Of a DNA stretch of 64,000 bases, positions 8,096 to 15,821 are shown piece after piece (positions within the stretch are counted from its first letter, which is position 1; every line of letters begins with the position of its first letter). The position numbers and the translations under genes were made by a program. The notes below the pieces were generated by a model, which saw only the letters and a program-made list of their open reading frames with translations, was not told the origin of the DNA and searched no databases. Source of the stretch: Dethiosulfovibrio salsuginis (lineage in GTDB: Bacteria; Synergistota; Synergistia; Synergistales; Dethiosulfovibrionaceae); NCBI RefSeq assembly GCF_900177735.1, contig NZ_FXBB01000005.1:20985-84984 (forward strand). Direction: 5' to 3'.

Positions 8096-8532
8096 TTGGA
8101 CGCGTTCATCTTCTTCAGCTGCTGGATGACGTCCTCGGTGACATCGATCCCTCCGAAGAACACCTGAGCCTTATCGAGAATCACTGTGACGCCCTTGGCC
8201 TTCGCCACGGTGCGGATAGCCAGGTTTATCTCCTTGAAGAGGGGGGCCATAAGGGTCTGCTCCTCCACTGCGGCCTCCTGCTTCTTGGTGGCGTAGATCT
8301 CCGCCTTCACCTTGTTGTCGGTGGCCTTCTCTATTGCGGACTTAGCCTCGTTCTGCTTGGCCTCAAGGACCGCCTGTACTCTCTTGGTTACCTGCTCGAA
8401 CTTAGGGTGCTGAAAGAGAATCTTCTGGGGCTCTATAACACCGATCTTCTCCGCTGCCAGGGCCACAGAGGAAAGGGCCATTGCGAACAGAACTCCCAGA
8501 GCTACCAACCTGACGGACTTTACAACACGCAT
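8092..8532 (-). CDS. OmpH/Skp-like periplasmic chaperone
   Basis: The 146-aa product has an N-terminal signal peptide (MRVVKSVRL, hydrophobic stretch, SSVALAAEKIG with cleavage near residue 27). A charged helical region follows, and a C-terminal strand region GVTVILDKAQVFFGGIDVTEDVI. This is the OmpH/Skp plan of a holdase that carries outer-membrane proteins. I chose the ATG at 8532, which has AGGAGG 9 nt upstream; an upstream in-frame start lacks such a site. The presence of this protein fits an outer membrane. It heads a four-gene minus-strand unit ending at 5519. Confidence 0.75.
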   Translation of the reverse strand: MRVVKSVRLVALGVLFAMALSSVALAAEKIGVIEPQKILFQHPKFEQVTKRVQAVLEAKQNEAKSAIEKATDNKVKAEIYATKKQEAAVEEQTLMAPLFKEINLAIRTVAKAKGVTVILDKAQVFFGGIDVTEDVIQQLKKMNASN

Positions 8533-8624
8533 ACAAAAAAACCTCCTCGAATTATTTCTTTCCACGCCTCCAAAGGAAAGCGATCTGAACTCTTGTCTAA
8601 AAGCCCCTATATTACTGGGGAAAA

Positions 8625-8653
8625 ATTCTACATCCTAAGTCACCGTAAGTCCA
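8625..8653 (-). promoter_or_regulatory. Candidate promoter for the OmpH-HAD-kinase-lipoprotein unit
   Basis: Reading the minus strand, TGGACT (8653-8648) and TAGAAT (8630-8625) are separated by exactly 17 bases. They lie about 95 nt upstream of the OmpH-like start. The region around them is AT-rich and non-coding, and a CTTACGGTG-type direct repeat overlaps the spacer. The call is by eye from consensus only. Confidence 0.35.
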
Positions 8654-8679
8654 CCGTAAAAATGCCTAATTCCTATAAA

Positions 8680-9276
8680 TTAGTGTTTTCTTCCGCCAGC
8701 CTGAGACCTAAGATAGGACACCGCATCGGAAACCTTGTCCAGAAGGGGAGGGACCTCTTCCCTCAGGACCAAAGCGGGCTTAAAGGTCTTGCCTGCCTCA
8801 AAAGATCCTACAATGGATTCCATTATGGCCTCCAGTTCGCCTCGGGCCTTCTCAAAGCCCGCAAAGGCCTTTTCCTTCCCGCTACAACCCAGAAGCGAAG
8901 CGCACCGGCTAACGGCACTGAGGACCCAGTCCAACCCCTCCATTGCCTGAACCGACAGGGCCATAGCCTCGTCGATCTTCTCCTGCTCCAACAGGTCGGC
9001 CACATCGACCACTCCCTTACGAAGCTTAGGGATATACTTTTCCGCCGAAAGCAGGGACTGAACCACCAAATCGCCGATCTCCATAGAGACGAACTCCACC
9101 ACCGATCCACCTTCGGTAGCCACAAAAGCCTGGGGATCCATCTCAACTCCGTCGATAAGGATAGAAGAGACAACCCTGCTCTGTCCAGCCAGTATAGAGG
9201 ACACTTTTTGATAGACTTCTCCTTTATCGACCTCGTCAAGAGCCAGATCTACACCGTCAAGAACGATTTTCTCCAT
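8680..9276 (-). CDS. Conserved-looking hypothetical protein, 198 aa
   Basis: I do not recognise this protein. It opens with a short strand-rich part (MEKIVLDGVDL, then SILIDGVEMDPQAF and GGSVVEFVSMEIGDLV) and continues as an amphipathic helical region from about residue 70 to the end. That region includes an acidic helix with EQEKIDEAMALSVQAMEGLDWVL. No signal peptide and no membrane segment are visible. A TCGGAGGTG ribosome site precedes the ATG at 9276. It lies upstream of the OmpH unit on the same strand but is separated from it by a promoter-like gap. It could be a small regulatory or scaffold protein. Confidence 0.6.
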   Translation of the reverse strand: MEKIVLDGVDLALDEVDKGEVYQKVSSILAGQSRVVSSILIDGVEMDPQAFVATEGGSVVEFVSMEIGDLVVQSLLSAEKYIPKLRKGVVDVADLLEQEKIDEAMALSVQAMEGLDWVLSAVSRCASLLGCSGKEKAFAGFEKARGELEAIMESIVGSFEAGKTFKPALVLREEVPPLLDKVSDAVSYLRSQAGGRKH

Positions 9277-9402
9277 AAAAACACCTCCGATTTATCCCAA
9301 CGATTATACCAGTAGATAGGGCAATATTAACACAAAAAACTAGGTCTTAGGTCTCTTAACTAAATCCACCAGGCCCAAAATACTCGCTGGACCGTAGCAG
9401 CT

Positions 9403-9480
9403 TTATTCGAGCTTACCGGTCTGCCGATGGAGAAGGTTCAGGACGTAATCAAAAAAACCTGCCTTGTATCCTGTGTCTAA
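9403..9480 (+). pseudogene. Remnant of an Rpn-family C-terminus
   Basis: Read in one frame, this stretch gives LFELTGLPMEKVQDVIKK and ends at TAA (9478-9480). It matches the C-terminal ISELTGLSMEKVEDIS segment of the complete gene that follows (codons near 10457-10500). No start or N-terminal part is visible upstream. It is best read as the last piece of a third, lost Rpn gene, directly upstream of the intact copy. Confidence 0.7.
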
Positions 9481-9492
9481 CTGGACTAGAAT

Positions 9493-10539
9493 ATGGATAT
9501 GGGACAAACCGACTTAGGATATAAAGACTTATTTTCAAACAAAGAGATGGTGAAAGATCTTCTGACTGGATTTGTAAAGGAAGAGTGGATAGAGGAACTG
9601 GACTTCTCCAGGATGGATCGAGTCTCCGGGACATACGTCTCCGACGACCTTCGGGAAAGACAGGATGACATGGTCTGGAAGATAGGCTTCCGAGACAAGT
9701 GGATGTACATCTATATCCTTCTGGAGTTTCAGACCACTGTGGATTACTGGATGGGAGTGAGGCTCCTGACCTATATCGGACTGCTGTACCAGGATCTCAT
9801 AAAAACTGGGGCTATCGATAAGAAGGAGGGACTCCCCCCGGTGCTGCCTCTGGTGCTCTACTCCGGCAAAAGACGTTGGACCGCTCCGATCTCTTTGGAT
9901 AAACTGTTTACTAAAATCCCCCTAGGGCTGGACGTATACCAGCCCAGTTTTCGCTACTTTCTTATGGACGAAGGAAGATACGACGATAAAGATCTAGATA
10001 TGCCAAAAAACCTGGTAGCGGCACTGATCAGGATGGGAAACAGCCCTTCCATTCACGATCTCCGTACGGTTATAGGGGAACTTGTAGACTGGCTTAAACT
10101 CCCGGAACACAAGAGAATACAGAGGTCTTTCATTGTTTTCCTGAGAAATGGACTGCTCTCCAAGAGGATACCAGGAAAGGACTTCTCGGATTGCGAGGAT
10201 TTACTGGAGGTGGATACTATGCTTGCAGAAAAGGTAAAAGACTGGACCAGAGCCTGGGAAAAAGAGGGCCTACGAAAAGGGATGCGCCGAGGACGTCGAG
10301 TGGGTATAGCACAAGGCAGACAAGAAGGCATAGTGAAAGGCAGAGAGGAAGGTAGAGAGGAAGGCAGAGAGGAAGGCAGAGAGGAAGGCAGAGAAAAGGG
10401 CCTCATCCAGACTGCCATAAAGATGCTGGATAAAAACATGGACCTCGCCATCATCTCCGAGCTCACCGGTCTGTCGATGGAGAAGGTAGAGGACATCTCC
10501 CGAAACAGGGACAAATACACCGTAATGCTCGATGGATAA
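9493..10539 (+). CDS. Rpn family recombination-promoting nuclease / putative transposase (copy 1)
   Basis: The 348-aa product fits the Rpn (transposase_31, PD-(D/E)XK) family, whose studied members are DNA endonucleases that raise RecA-independent recombination. The nuclease core is seen as RQDDMVWKIGF (Asp58/59) and ILLEFQT (Glu78, Gln80). The middle has PPVLPLVLYSGKRRW, and the C-terminal helix ends ISELTGLSMEKVEDI. Between them lies a low-complexity GREE repeat encoded by five 12-bp units (10339-10398). The ribosome site is weak; the ATG at 9499 is an alternative start. No transposon ends were found. Confidence 0.75.
   Translation: MDMGQTDLGYKDLFSNKEMVKDLLTGFVKEEWIEELDFSRMDRVSGTYVSDDLRERQDDMVWKIGFRDKWMYIYILLEFQTTVDYWMGVRLLTYIGLLYQDLIKTGAIDKKEGLPPVLPLVLYSGKRRWTAPISLDKLFTKIPLGLDVYQPSFRYFLMDEGRYDDKDLDMPKNLVAALIRMGNSPSIHDLRTVIGELVDWLKLPEHKRIQRSFIVFLRNGLLSKRIPGKDFSDCEDLLEVDTMLAEKVKDWTRAWEKEGLRKGMRRGRRVGIAQGRQEGIVKGREEGREEGREEGREEGREKGLIQTAIKMLDKNMDLAIISELTGLSMEKVEDISRNRDKYTVMLDG
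10339..10398 (+). repeat. Five tandem 12-bp units inside Rpn copy 1
   Basis: The unit GGCAGAGAGGAA is repeated five times with few changes and encodes Gly-Arg-Glu-Glu repeats. The unit length is a multiple of three, so slippage would change protein length without breaking the frame. The repeat lies in the charged linker before the C-terminal helix. Confidence 0.85.
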
Positions 10540-10541
10540 CT

Positions 10542-10573
10542 ATCGGCCTGCCCCACACCTGGGACAGGCCGAT
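10542..10573. terminator. Terminator-like hairpin after Rpn copy 1
   Basis: Nine-base arms ATCGGCCTG and CAGGCCGAT pair around a C-rich/G-rich inner stem. No good T run follows on the plus strand, so efficiency is uncertain. It occupies the same relative place as the palindrome after Rpn copy 2. Confidence 0.5.
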
Positions 10574-10671
10574 TATCTTGGATTCTATTTTTGATAACCA
10601 GACTACGTCTCATTCTTCTTCACGCTTGCGTGAAACACTTTCAACCTCAACCCTTCATCAACTCCGGCAGG

Positions 10672-10843
10672 ATAGATGTTGCCCTGTCCTAATCCTCCTC
10701 CGACAGGCCCACGTAGATGGGAAGGGATATCTCAATGGAGTAGAACCGCTCGGCCACGGGAAAATCGCCGGGAGGGTAGCCAAAGCTTCCCAGACGTCGT
10801 TCGCCCTCAAATGCTCGAAAAGCTTAGTCCTTAATCTCTAGCA
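10672..10843 (-). pseudogene. Decayed duplicate of the 3' end of pseC
   Basis: The stretch aligns by eye with the end of the intact pseC gene (about 12045-12253). Roughly 110 bases match with about eight differences. Then a deletion of about 57 bases, then further matching bases around CGTTCGCCCTCA. It is on the same strand as pseC and contains only the C-terminal part. With the flanking Rpn gene it marks a segmental duplication. Confidence 0.8.
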
Positions 10844-10936
10844 ACTTTATGTCCAATGACTTCCATAGTCTCTCTGGCAGTTATTACCTAAAGTGCTAAA
10901 ATAGAGCTATAGCTAGTATCTGGAGGTGAATCAGGA

Positions 10937-11953
10937 TTGGCGAAAAAGCAGAGTTCAAACCAAGGACAGGACGATTCCCTGTGGAAAGACCTTCTGGAGC
11001 GTTTTTTCGTTCCCATGATACAGGTCGTCCTGCCGGATATGGCGGAGGACCTGGACCACTCCAGGCCCGTGGAGTTCTTGAACAAGGAAATGACCAGCTT
11101 AGCCCTGAACACCGAGAAAAATCCGACCCCTAAACAGTACGTTGACATGCTGGCGGACGTGCCCCTGATCAACGGTGAGAATGCCTGTATACTGCTCCAC
11201 GTCGAGGTCCAGGGCAAAGGCGGCAAAGAGGACCTTCCCACCAGGATGAACCGATACAGAAGCATACTGGAGGCCAGATATCATCGTCCTATCGTAGGTC
11301 TGGCGATAATAACCTCCCCTATAGGGGAAAAACAATCCAAAGGGCTGTACCACTGGAAGATGTACGGGACAGAGGTTCTCTATCGATATTCGGTCCTAAA
11401 TGCCTACGAAGGAGACGTGGAAAAACTCTCAGCCAGCGCAAACCCCTTCGACCTAGCTCATTTGGCGGCGATAAGGGCCTGGGAATGTCGTAAAAAAGGG
11501 GTCAGTAAGCTACGATACCTGAAGGAACTGGTTATAATCCTTAGGAACAGAGGCTGGCAGGAACACGAAAAAGCCCAGCTTGTCACCTTTATGGAGGGCA
11601 TCGTCCGAATATACGACCCAGATAATCCCCAGGAATACCTGGAATGGATAGCTTTTCTTCAGGAGGAAAAGGAGGCAGGAGCCATGTACGTAAGCCTGAT
11701 GGAGAGAAAAGGAATAAAAGAGGGAAAAAGAGAGGGCATACGCAGAGGTCTAGAGCGAGGAATGCAAAGAGGCATAAAAAAAGGCAGGCAGGAAGGCAGA
11801 CAGGAGGGGGTCATTCAGGCGGTCATCAAGATGCTCGAAAAGGGTACAGACATCCAAACAATCTCCAACCTACTGGACCTGCCACTTGAAAAGGTCAAAG
11901 ACATCTCGGATAACAGGGAAAAATACGCCGCCGAACTGGAAATGGGAAAATAG
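10937..11953 (+). CDS. Rpn family / PD-(D/E)XK nuclease-like putative transposase (copy 2)
   Basis: The 338-aa protein has a nuclease-like core with YVDMLADVPL (Asp70/74) and ILLHVEVQG (Glu90, Gln92), then WECRKKG and a charged lysine/arginine/glutamate linker. The C-terminal helix ISNLLDLPLEKVKDISDNREKY matches copy 1. The N-terminal two thirds differ clearly from copy 1, so these are two subfamilies sharing one tail. It starts at TTG (10937) with GGAGGTGA 7 nt upstream. It is convergent with pseC. Confidence 0.7.
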   Translation: MAKKQSSNQGQDDSLWKDLLERFFVPMIQVVLPDMAEDLDHSRPVEFLNKEMTSLALNTEKNPTPKQYVDMLADVPLINGENACILLHVEVQGKGGKEDLPTRMNRYRSILEARYHRPIVGLAIITSPIGEKQSKGLYHWKMYGTEVLYRYSVLNAYEGDVEKLSASANPFDLAHLAAIRAWECRKKGVSKLRYLKELVIILRNRGWQEHEKAQLVTFMEGIVRIYDPDNPQEYLEWIAFLQEEKEAGAMYVSLMERKGIKEGKREGIRRGLERGMQRGIKKGRQEGRQEGVIQAVIKMLEKGTDIQTISNLLDLPLEKVKDISDNREKYAAELEMGK

Positions 11954-11958
11954 CCCAA

Positions 11959-11990
11959 GTACCTGCCTGCCCCTAGGGGCAGGCAGGTAC
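11959..11990. terminator. Perfect 32-bp palindrome between Rpn copy 2 and pseC
   Basis: Two exact 16-base arms meet at CTAG, giving a GC-rich hairpin from either strand. It lies between two convergent stop codons (11953 and 12013) and is followed by TCTTT on the plus strand. A bidirectional terminator is the likely role. Confidence 0.75.
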
Positions 11991-12012
11991 TCTTTGGTTA
12001 GCGGGAATAAGA

Positions 12013-13134
12013 CTACAGAGCTAACCGGTCGGCGATCAGGGATATTACCCTGTCCTGATCCTGCTCCGACAGGCCCACGTAGATTGGAAGGGATATCTCC
12101 ATGGAGAAGAACCGCTCGGCCACGGGAAAATCGCCGGGAGCGTAGCCAAAGCTCTTTCGATAATAGGGATGAAGATGGACGGGAGGATAATGCACCTGAA
12201 CCCAGATATCGTTCGCCCTCAGATGCTCGAAAAGCTCCGCCCTTATCTCTGCTGGCACACGGAAGGCGTATAGATGGTAGCCGTGGCCCGGATCGGACGC
12301 GGGGACGATACACCCAGGCAGAGAGCCAAACACCCTGTCGTACCTCTTAGCTATAGCTCGCCTGCACTCTATAAACCGGTCCAGCTTGGACATCTGGCTC
12401 AGACCCAGGGCACACTGGATATCGCAAAGACGATAGTTGTAGCCCAGGTCGATCATCTCGTTTGACCACGGCCCCTCGTAAAACTCCATCCTGTCTTTAT
12501 CCTTGATTATCCCATGAGACCTGAAAACCCTGAGCCTATGGGCTAGATCGTCGTCGTCGGTGACGACCGCCCCACCTTCTCCGGTGGTGATGTGCTTTAC
12601 AGGGTGAAAGCTGAAGGCGGTCATATCCGCGTCCTGTCCCACCATTCGCCTCCCCCTGGAGGCTCCAAGGGAATGACACCCGTCCTCAACGACCAAAGCC
12701 CCTACGGACCTGGCCATATCCAGAAAAGGCTCCAGGTCGACGGGATAACCGCTGTAGCTGACCGAGGCTATGACCTTCGTTTTAGGGGAAAGCCTATCCC
12801 TGACCGCCTCTGGGTCGAGACAGCCGGTCTTTTCGTCTATATCGGCAAAGACCGGAATCCCTCGCTGATAAAGCACCGAGTTCGACGTAGCGGCAAAGGT
12901 CAAAGGAGAGGTTATAACCTCCTCCCCCTCTACCACTCCAGCGGCGTACATAGCCCCATGGAGAGCTGCTGTTCCGCTTGAGAAAACCACGGCGTGGCGA
13001 CACCCAACCTTCGCGGCCAAAGCATCCTCAAAAGAATCCACAGCTGGGCCCTGGGTCAGCCACTCTCCCCTAAGCACCGCTGAAACAGCGGCGATATCGT
13101 CGTCGTCGATAAACTGATGGCCGTAAGGTATCAT
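12013..13134 (-). CDS. pseC: UDP-4-amino-4,6-dideoxy-N-acetyl-beta-L-altrosamine transaminase PseC
   Basis: PseC is the second step of CMP-pseudaminic acid synthesis. It is a PLP-dependent DegT/DnrJ/EryC1 aminotransferase that puts an amino group at C4 of the PseB product. The 373-aa protein shows the family start MIPYGHQFIDDDDI, GEWLTQGP, SSGTAALHGAM, the cofactor Asp in VVEDGCHSLGA, and the Schiff-base Lys in FHPVKHITTGEGG. I chose the ATG at 13134 with GGGAGGG just upstream; an in-frame TTG at 13158 overlaps the previous stop. It is separated from the other pse genes by two unrelated genes. Its 3' end is also found as a decayed copy at 10672-10843. Confidence 0.9.
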   Translation of the reverse strand: MIPYGHQFIDDDDIAAVSAVLRGEWLTQGPAVDSFEDALAAKVGCRHAVVFSSGTAALHGAMYAAGVVEGEEVITSPLTFAATSNSVLYQRGIPVFADIDEKTGCLDPEAVRDRLSPKTKVIASVSYSGYPVDLEPFLDMARSVGALVVEDGCHSLGASRGRRMVGQDADMTAFSFHPVKHITTGEGGAVVTDDDDLAHRLRVFRSHGIIKDKDRMEFYEGPWSNEMIDLGYNYRLCDIQCALGLSQMSKLDRFIECRRAIAKRYDRVFGSLPGCIVPASDPGHGYHLYAFRVPAEIRAELFEHLRANDIWVQVHYPPVHLHPYYRKSFGYAPGDFPVAERFFSMEISLPIYVGLSEQDQDRVISLIADRLAL

Positions 13135-13154
13135 AGAATCCCTCCCAAAATATC

Positions 13155-14459
13155 TCAATAAGGCAAAACAGGATCCCAGGCCAATTTACGATGGAGGTCT
13201 ATCGACCCATTCGCCAGGGACAGCTCCACCACCTTCGTACTGACCTTATAATAATCCGCCGCATCCTCTACGGTGGACTCGGAAAAATCGGAATTCATAA
13301 AATCCAGGAGACCGGATAAGGGGCTCAAAAACTCCGACGCAAAAGCCCTTTGAAACTTTTGCCGAGACTTCCGAAAATCGGTGGAAACCAGATAGGATCC
13401 ATTACCGCCGTACTCTATACAGTCTCCAATGAGACGAGCTATCTCAAATCTCTTACCGTCGGGATGTCTCTTTCTAAGGTGAAACGAAAGGCCGTCGCCA
13501 TCTGGGGCAGCAAGGGATATCCTCTGTTTTTCGGGAGGAATCCAGCCTTCGAGATCGGAAATTTTCACCTCTACAAGCTCACATAGCTTTTCCGTGGTGA
13601 TAGGGCTATTGCCTAGGTCAAGGGCCTGGCGTAGGCTGTAGGCCATCTCCTTAGCTCTCTGCCAAGGGTAGGCACGGCCATCTCTATCAGGAGGGCTATA
13701 CCAACCTAAGTTGGGCTTGCCAGCCAGACCTGAAGACTCAAGGAGATCTTTGACCTTCGCTACATTTCCACCGTAAGCCGGTGCTATTTCCGAAAAGACC
13801 GGCTCTCCCATACTGTCGGAAAAGGACAAAGCGACCTCAATAACATCCTCCGGGCATTCATCGGGATCATAACCCAACTGGGCCTCAAGCCTTCGGTAAG
13901 CGGCAGAAGAAAAATCGCCTCTCTCTTCGCTTAGCTCATCCCAAAGTCCCGCCAGGTCGGAAGCAGCTATATTTTCAGCCTCCAGTCTGGCTAGGACTAA
14001 ACTCACAAAGCCCTCAAGTTCCCTCTCAAAGACAGCGCCGTCTATCTCCTCCGGAAAGCTTAGGCTTTTGATATATCTAATAGACTGAGCAGAATCGGAG
14101 GATGGAGCGGACCATACCCTCATACAATCGCCGTCTGTCGCCATTACAACCTTAGGCCAGATAAAACCCTCGTTGGCCGCAGCGAGCTCATGGGACATTC
14201 GCCAGTTTACGGTAGGCATAATCCCCTGAGGTGGAAGAGGTTCATAGAGCAAACGCCACCAGGACGAAGCAATCCAAGCAGCTAAAGGATACGCCGATAA
14301 AAGCACCGACTCTTCCGTCTTCTCGGACCAAATATTCAAGTTTTGAGCCAGGTTCTCACCGTTTACCTGAAGCTGGAAGAATCCCATAGTCCGAGCAACT
14401 TCCACAGGTCCAGGATCCTCCGGTCTTGGAAACCACTCAAAAGAAAGGTCAAAAGCCAT
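13155..14459 (-). CDS. Unknown protein with ImmA/IrrE-like C-terminal region, zinc motif not visible
   Basis: The 434-aa product has no signal or membrane segment. Its C-terminal third resembles ImmA/IrrE (DUF955) proteins: RFEIARLIGDC near residue 335, FQRAFASEFLSPLSGLLDF near residue 365, and a helix-turn-helix-like DAADYYKVSTKVVELSLANGSI at the end. At the place where ImmA peptidases have HExxH it reads ARLIGDC, so metal-dependent peptidase activity is doubtful. GGAGGGATT precedes the ATG. It starts 11 nt inside the end of the gene before it (14449-14886), a two-gene unit within the pseudaminate island. Function unknown; a toxin-antitoxin or defence role is only a guess. Confidence 0.6.
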   Translation of the reverse strand: MAFDLSFEWFPRPEDPGPVEVARTMGFFQLQVNGENLAQNLNIWSEKTEESVLLSAYPLAAWIASSWWRLLYEPLPPQGIMPTVNWRMSHELAAANEGFIWPKVVMATDGDCMRVWSAPSSDSAQSIRYIKSLSFPEEIDGAVFERELEGFVSLVLARLEAENIAASDLAGLWDELSEERGDFSSAAYRRLEAQLGYDPDECPEDVIEVALSFSDSMGEPVFSEIAPAYGGNVAKVKDLLESSGLAGKPNLGWYSPPDRDGRAYPWQRAKEMAYSLRQALDLGNSPITTEKLCELVEVKISDLEGWIPPEKQRISLAAPDGDGLSFHLRKRHPDGKRFEIARLIGDCIEYGGNGSYLVSTDFRKSRQKFQRAFASEFLSPLSGLLDFMNSDFSESTVEDAADYYKVSTKVVELSLANGSIDLHRKLAWDPVLPY

Positions 14460-14886
14460 GGGAATCCCTCCATCGAGTCAAAATTAAGTCATAAAAAGGA
14501 TTATCTCTCTGCAAAGGATAGCCGTGATAGGATCCCATTTGGGACGATTCCAACTGTGCCTCAAGAGGAACACCCTCCTTAACAGACCATATATTTTTGG
14601 GCCAATCACCTACAAAGCGATCGCTGATAAGACCACTGCGACATCCCTCCCTTAAAAGACAGAGAGCCTCTTTTCGAGAAAACACATGGACAACATCGCA
14701 CAACGATTTTCCCGGTCTCGCACCGCTAGGTGGAGTTAACCCAAAATCGCCAGGCTTCATTTTATGTTCAGGGTTCCCACCGTAAACGACCCTACAAGCA
14801 AGAGAGTTTAGGTATTCTAGTGGCATAGGGACAGCTAATTTTCTCTTTAAATTAAATTTACCGTTTCTTTTTTTGATAACGATCAC
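14449..14886 (-). CDS. Small unknown partner protein of the ImmA/IrrE-like gene
   Basis: This 145-aa protein is not one I can name. Its core reads CRVVYGGNPEHKMKPGDFGL, then PPSGARPGKSLCD, a short helical part EALCLLREGCRSGLISDR, and GSYHGYPLQRDNPFYDLILTRW at the end. I recall similar short proteins beside ImmA/IrrE-like genes elsewhere, but not what they do. The GTG start at 14886 overlaps the pseG stop (GTGA); an ATG 20 codons in is an alternative, as the first 20 residues are lysine-rich and AT-rich. The DNA looks more AT-rich than its neighbours, which suggests acquisition. Confidence 0.55.
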   Translation of the reverse strand: MIVIKKRNGKFNLKRKLAVPMPLEYLNSLACRVVYGGNPEHKMKPGDFGLTPPSGARPGKSLCDVVHVFSRKEALCLLREGCRSGLISDRFVGDWPKNIWSVKEGVPLEAQLESSQMGSYHGYPLQRDNPFYDLILTRWRDSHGF

Positions 14887-15821
14887 CTCTTAGTGGTTAA
14901 AAAACTCGTTACCTGGTCGGCTCCGTCTAAGGGGATGCAGCCTTTTGGGGGAGGGGTTGCGACGGTTATTCCCTCCAGAAGGGACGACTCGGTGACGTCG
15001 AGCCACCAGCCAAGGTTATGGCCCCAGCCTAAAGACGACAGAGTAGCGCCTATGGCTCTCTGATTCTCGGCAACCTGAAACACCACCGTGGGCTTTCCCA
15101 GAGCAAGGGCCTCGTAGCTGGTCACGCTGGAGGTGCACACGACCTTAGAGGCCCTTGAGATAAGGTCATCAAAGGATCTAGGAGCCCTCCATACGGTGAG
15201 CCCCTCCTTTCCCTGGGCGGCATCAAAGACCTCCCTGCGGTAATCGTCGGATACCATCGGCCCCAGCACCGCCACAACAGGGGGCCAGGATGGCCCATAC
15301 CATCGTGCCATATCCAGCGTCGCCCCACCGATATCGGAAGATCCAGCGACGAAGAGGACGAAACCGTCGTCTTTGGGAACCAGCTCCCGAAATGACCTTC
15401 TGAGCAGGCAATACTTTGGCCCAAGGAGCTTCACCACGTTATCGCTGTAGGGGATAGAGTCGGAGCCGACGTTATAGTTGAGGATAAAATCGGCGTGTCT
15501 ATCCACAGGGATATGGCGAAAATCGTCTACGATCATCAGCTTAGCATAATGTCGAATCCCATCGAGGACCGACTGAGAAAGACGATAGCTGTCGGCGATG
15601 ACCATATCCACCCCATCGAACTGCCCCGGCCTGTGGAGTTCCGAATAAAAGGCAGGGGAGCCAAAATCGGGAAAATCGCCACCGGCGGCCTCGGGTATAC
15701 AAAAGCGAACCGAGAAGCCTCCCTCCTCCAAAGAGGCGGCCAGGGCCCTGCACCGGCTGATGTGTCCTCCACCGATGGAGGGACCTCCGTCGGCTAGGAT
15801 CAGTACCGAGAGGGAGCCCAT
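14883..15821 (-). CDS. pseG: UDP-2,4-diacetamido-2,4,6-trideoxy-beta-L-altropyranose hydrolase PseG
   Basis: PseG removes UDP from the doubly acetylated sugar, the fourth step of pseudaminic acid synthesis. The 312-aa product has a GT-B-like plan. The glycine-rich GPSIGGGHISRCRALA lies near residue 15 with the catalytic His in GGH. VIADSYRLS follows near residue 75, and the UDP-binding region TSSVTSYEALALGKPTVVFQ near residue 235. The ATG at 15821 gives the family-typical start; an upstream in-frame ATG at 15845 would deepen the overlap with pseH to 46 nt. Here the overlap is 22 nt. Confidence 0.87.
   Translation of the reverse strand: MGSLSVLILADGGPSIGGGHISRCRALAASLEEGGFSVRFCIPEAAGGDFPDFGSPAFYSELHRPGQFDGVDMVIADSYRLSQSVLDGIRHYAKLMIVDDFRHIPVDRHADFILNYNVGSDSIPYSDNVVKLLGPKYCLLRRSFRELVPKDDGFVLFVAGSSDIGGATLDMARWYGPSWPPVVAVLGPMVSDDYRREVFDAAQGKEGLTVWRAPRSFDDLISRASKVVCTSSVTSYEALALGKPTVVFQVAENQRAIGATLSSLGWGHNLGWWLDVTESSLLEGITVATPPPKGCIPLDGADQVTSFLTTKR

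Larger units (their letters stand above)
10540..10936. other. Gene-free gap holding a hairpin and a pseC remnant
   Basis: This 397-nt stretch between the two Rpn genes has no intact gene. It contains a terminator-like hairpin (10542-10550/10565-10573) just after Rpn copy 1, and a small hairpin at 10619-10634 with 7-bp arms. It also holds the decayed pseC 3' end at about 10672-10843, and the GGAGGTGA ribosome site (10922-10929) of Rpn copy 2. Confidence 0.7.

Noticed and set aside
10339..10398. Tandem units considered as a CRISPR array
   Set aside because: The units are 12 bp, contiguous without spacers, and coding in frame.
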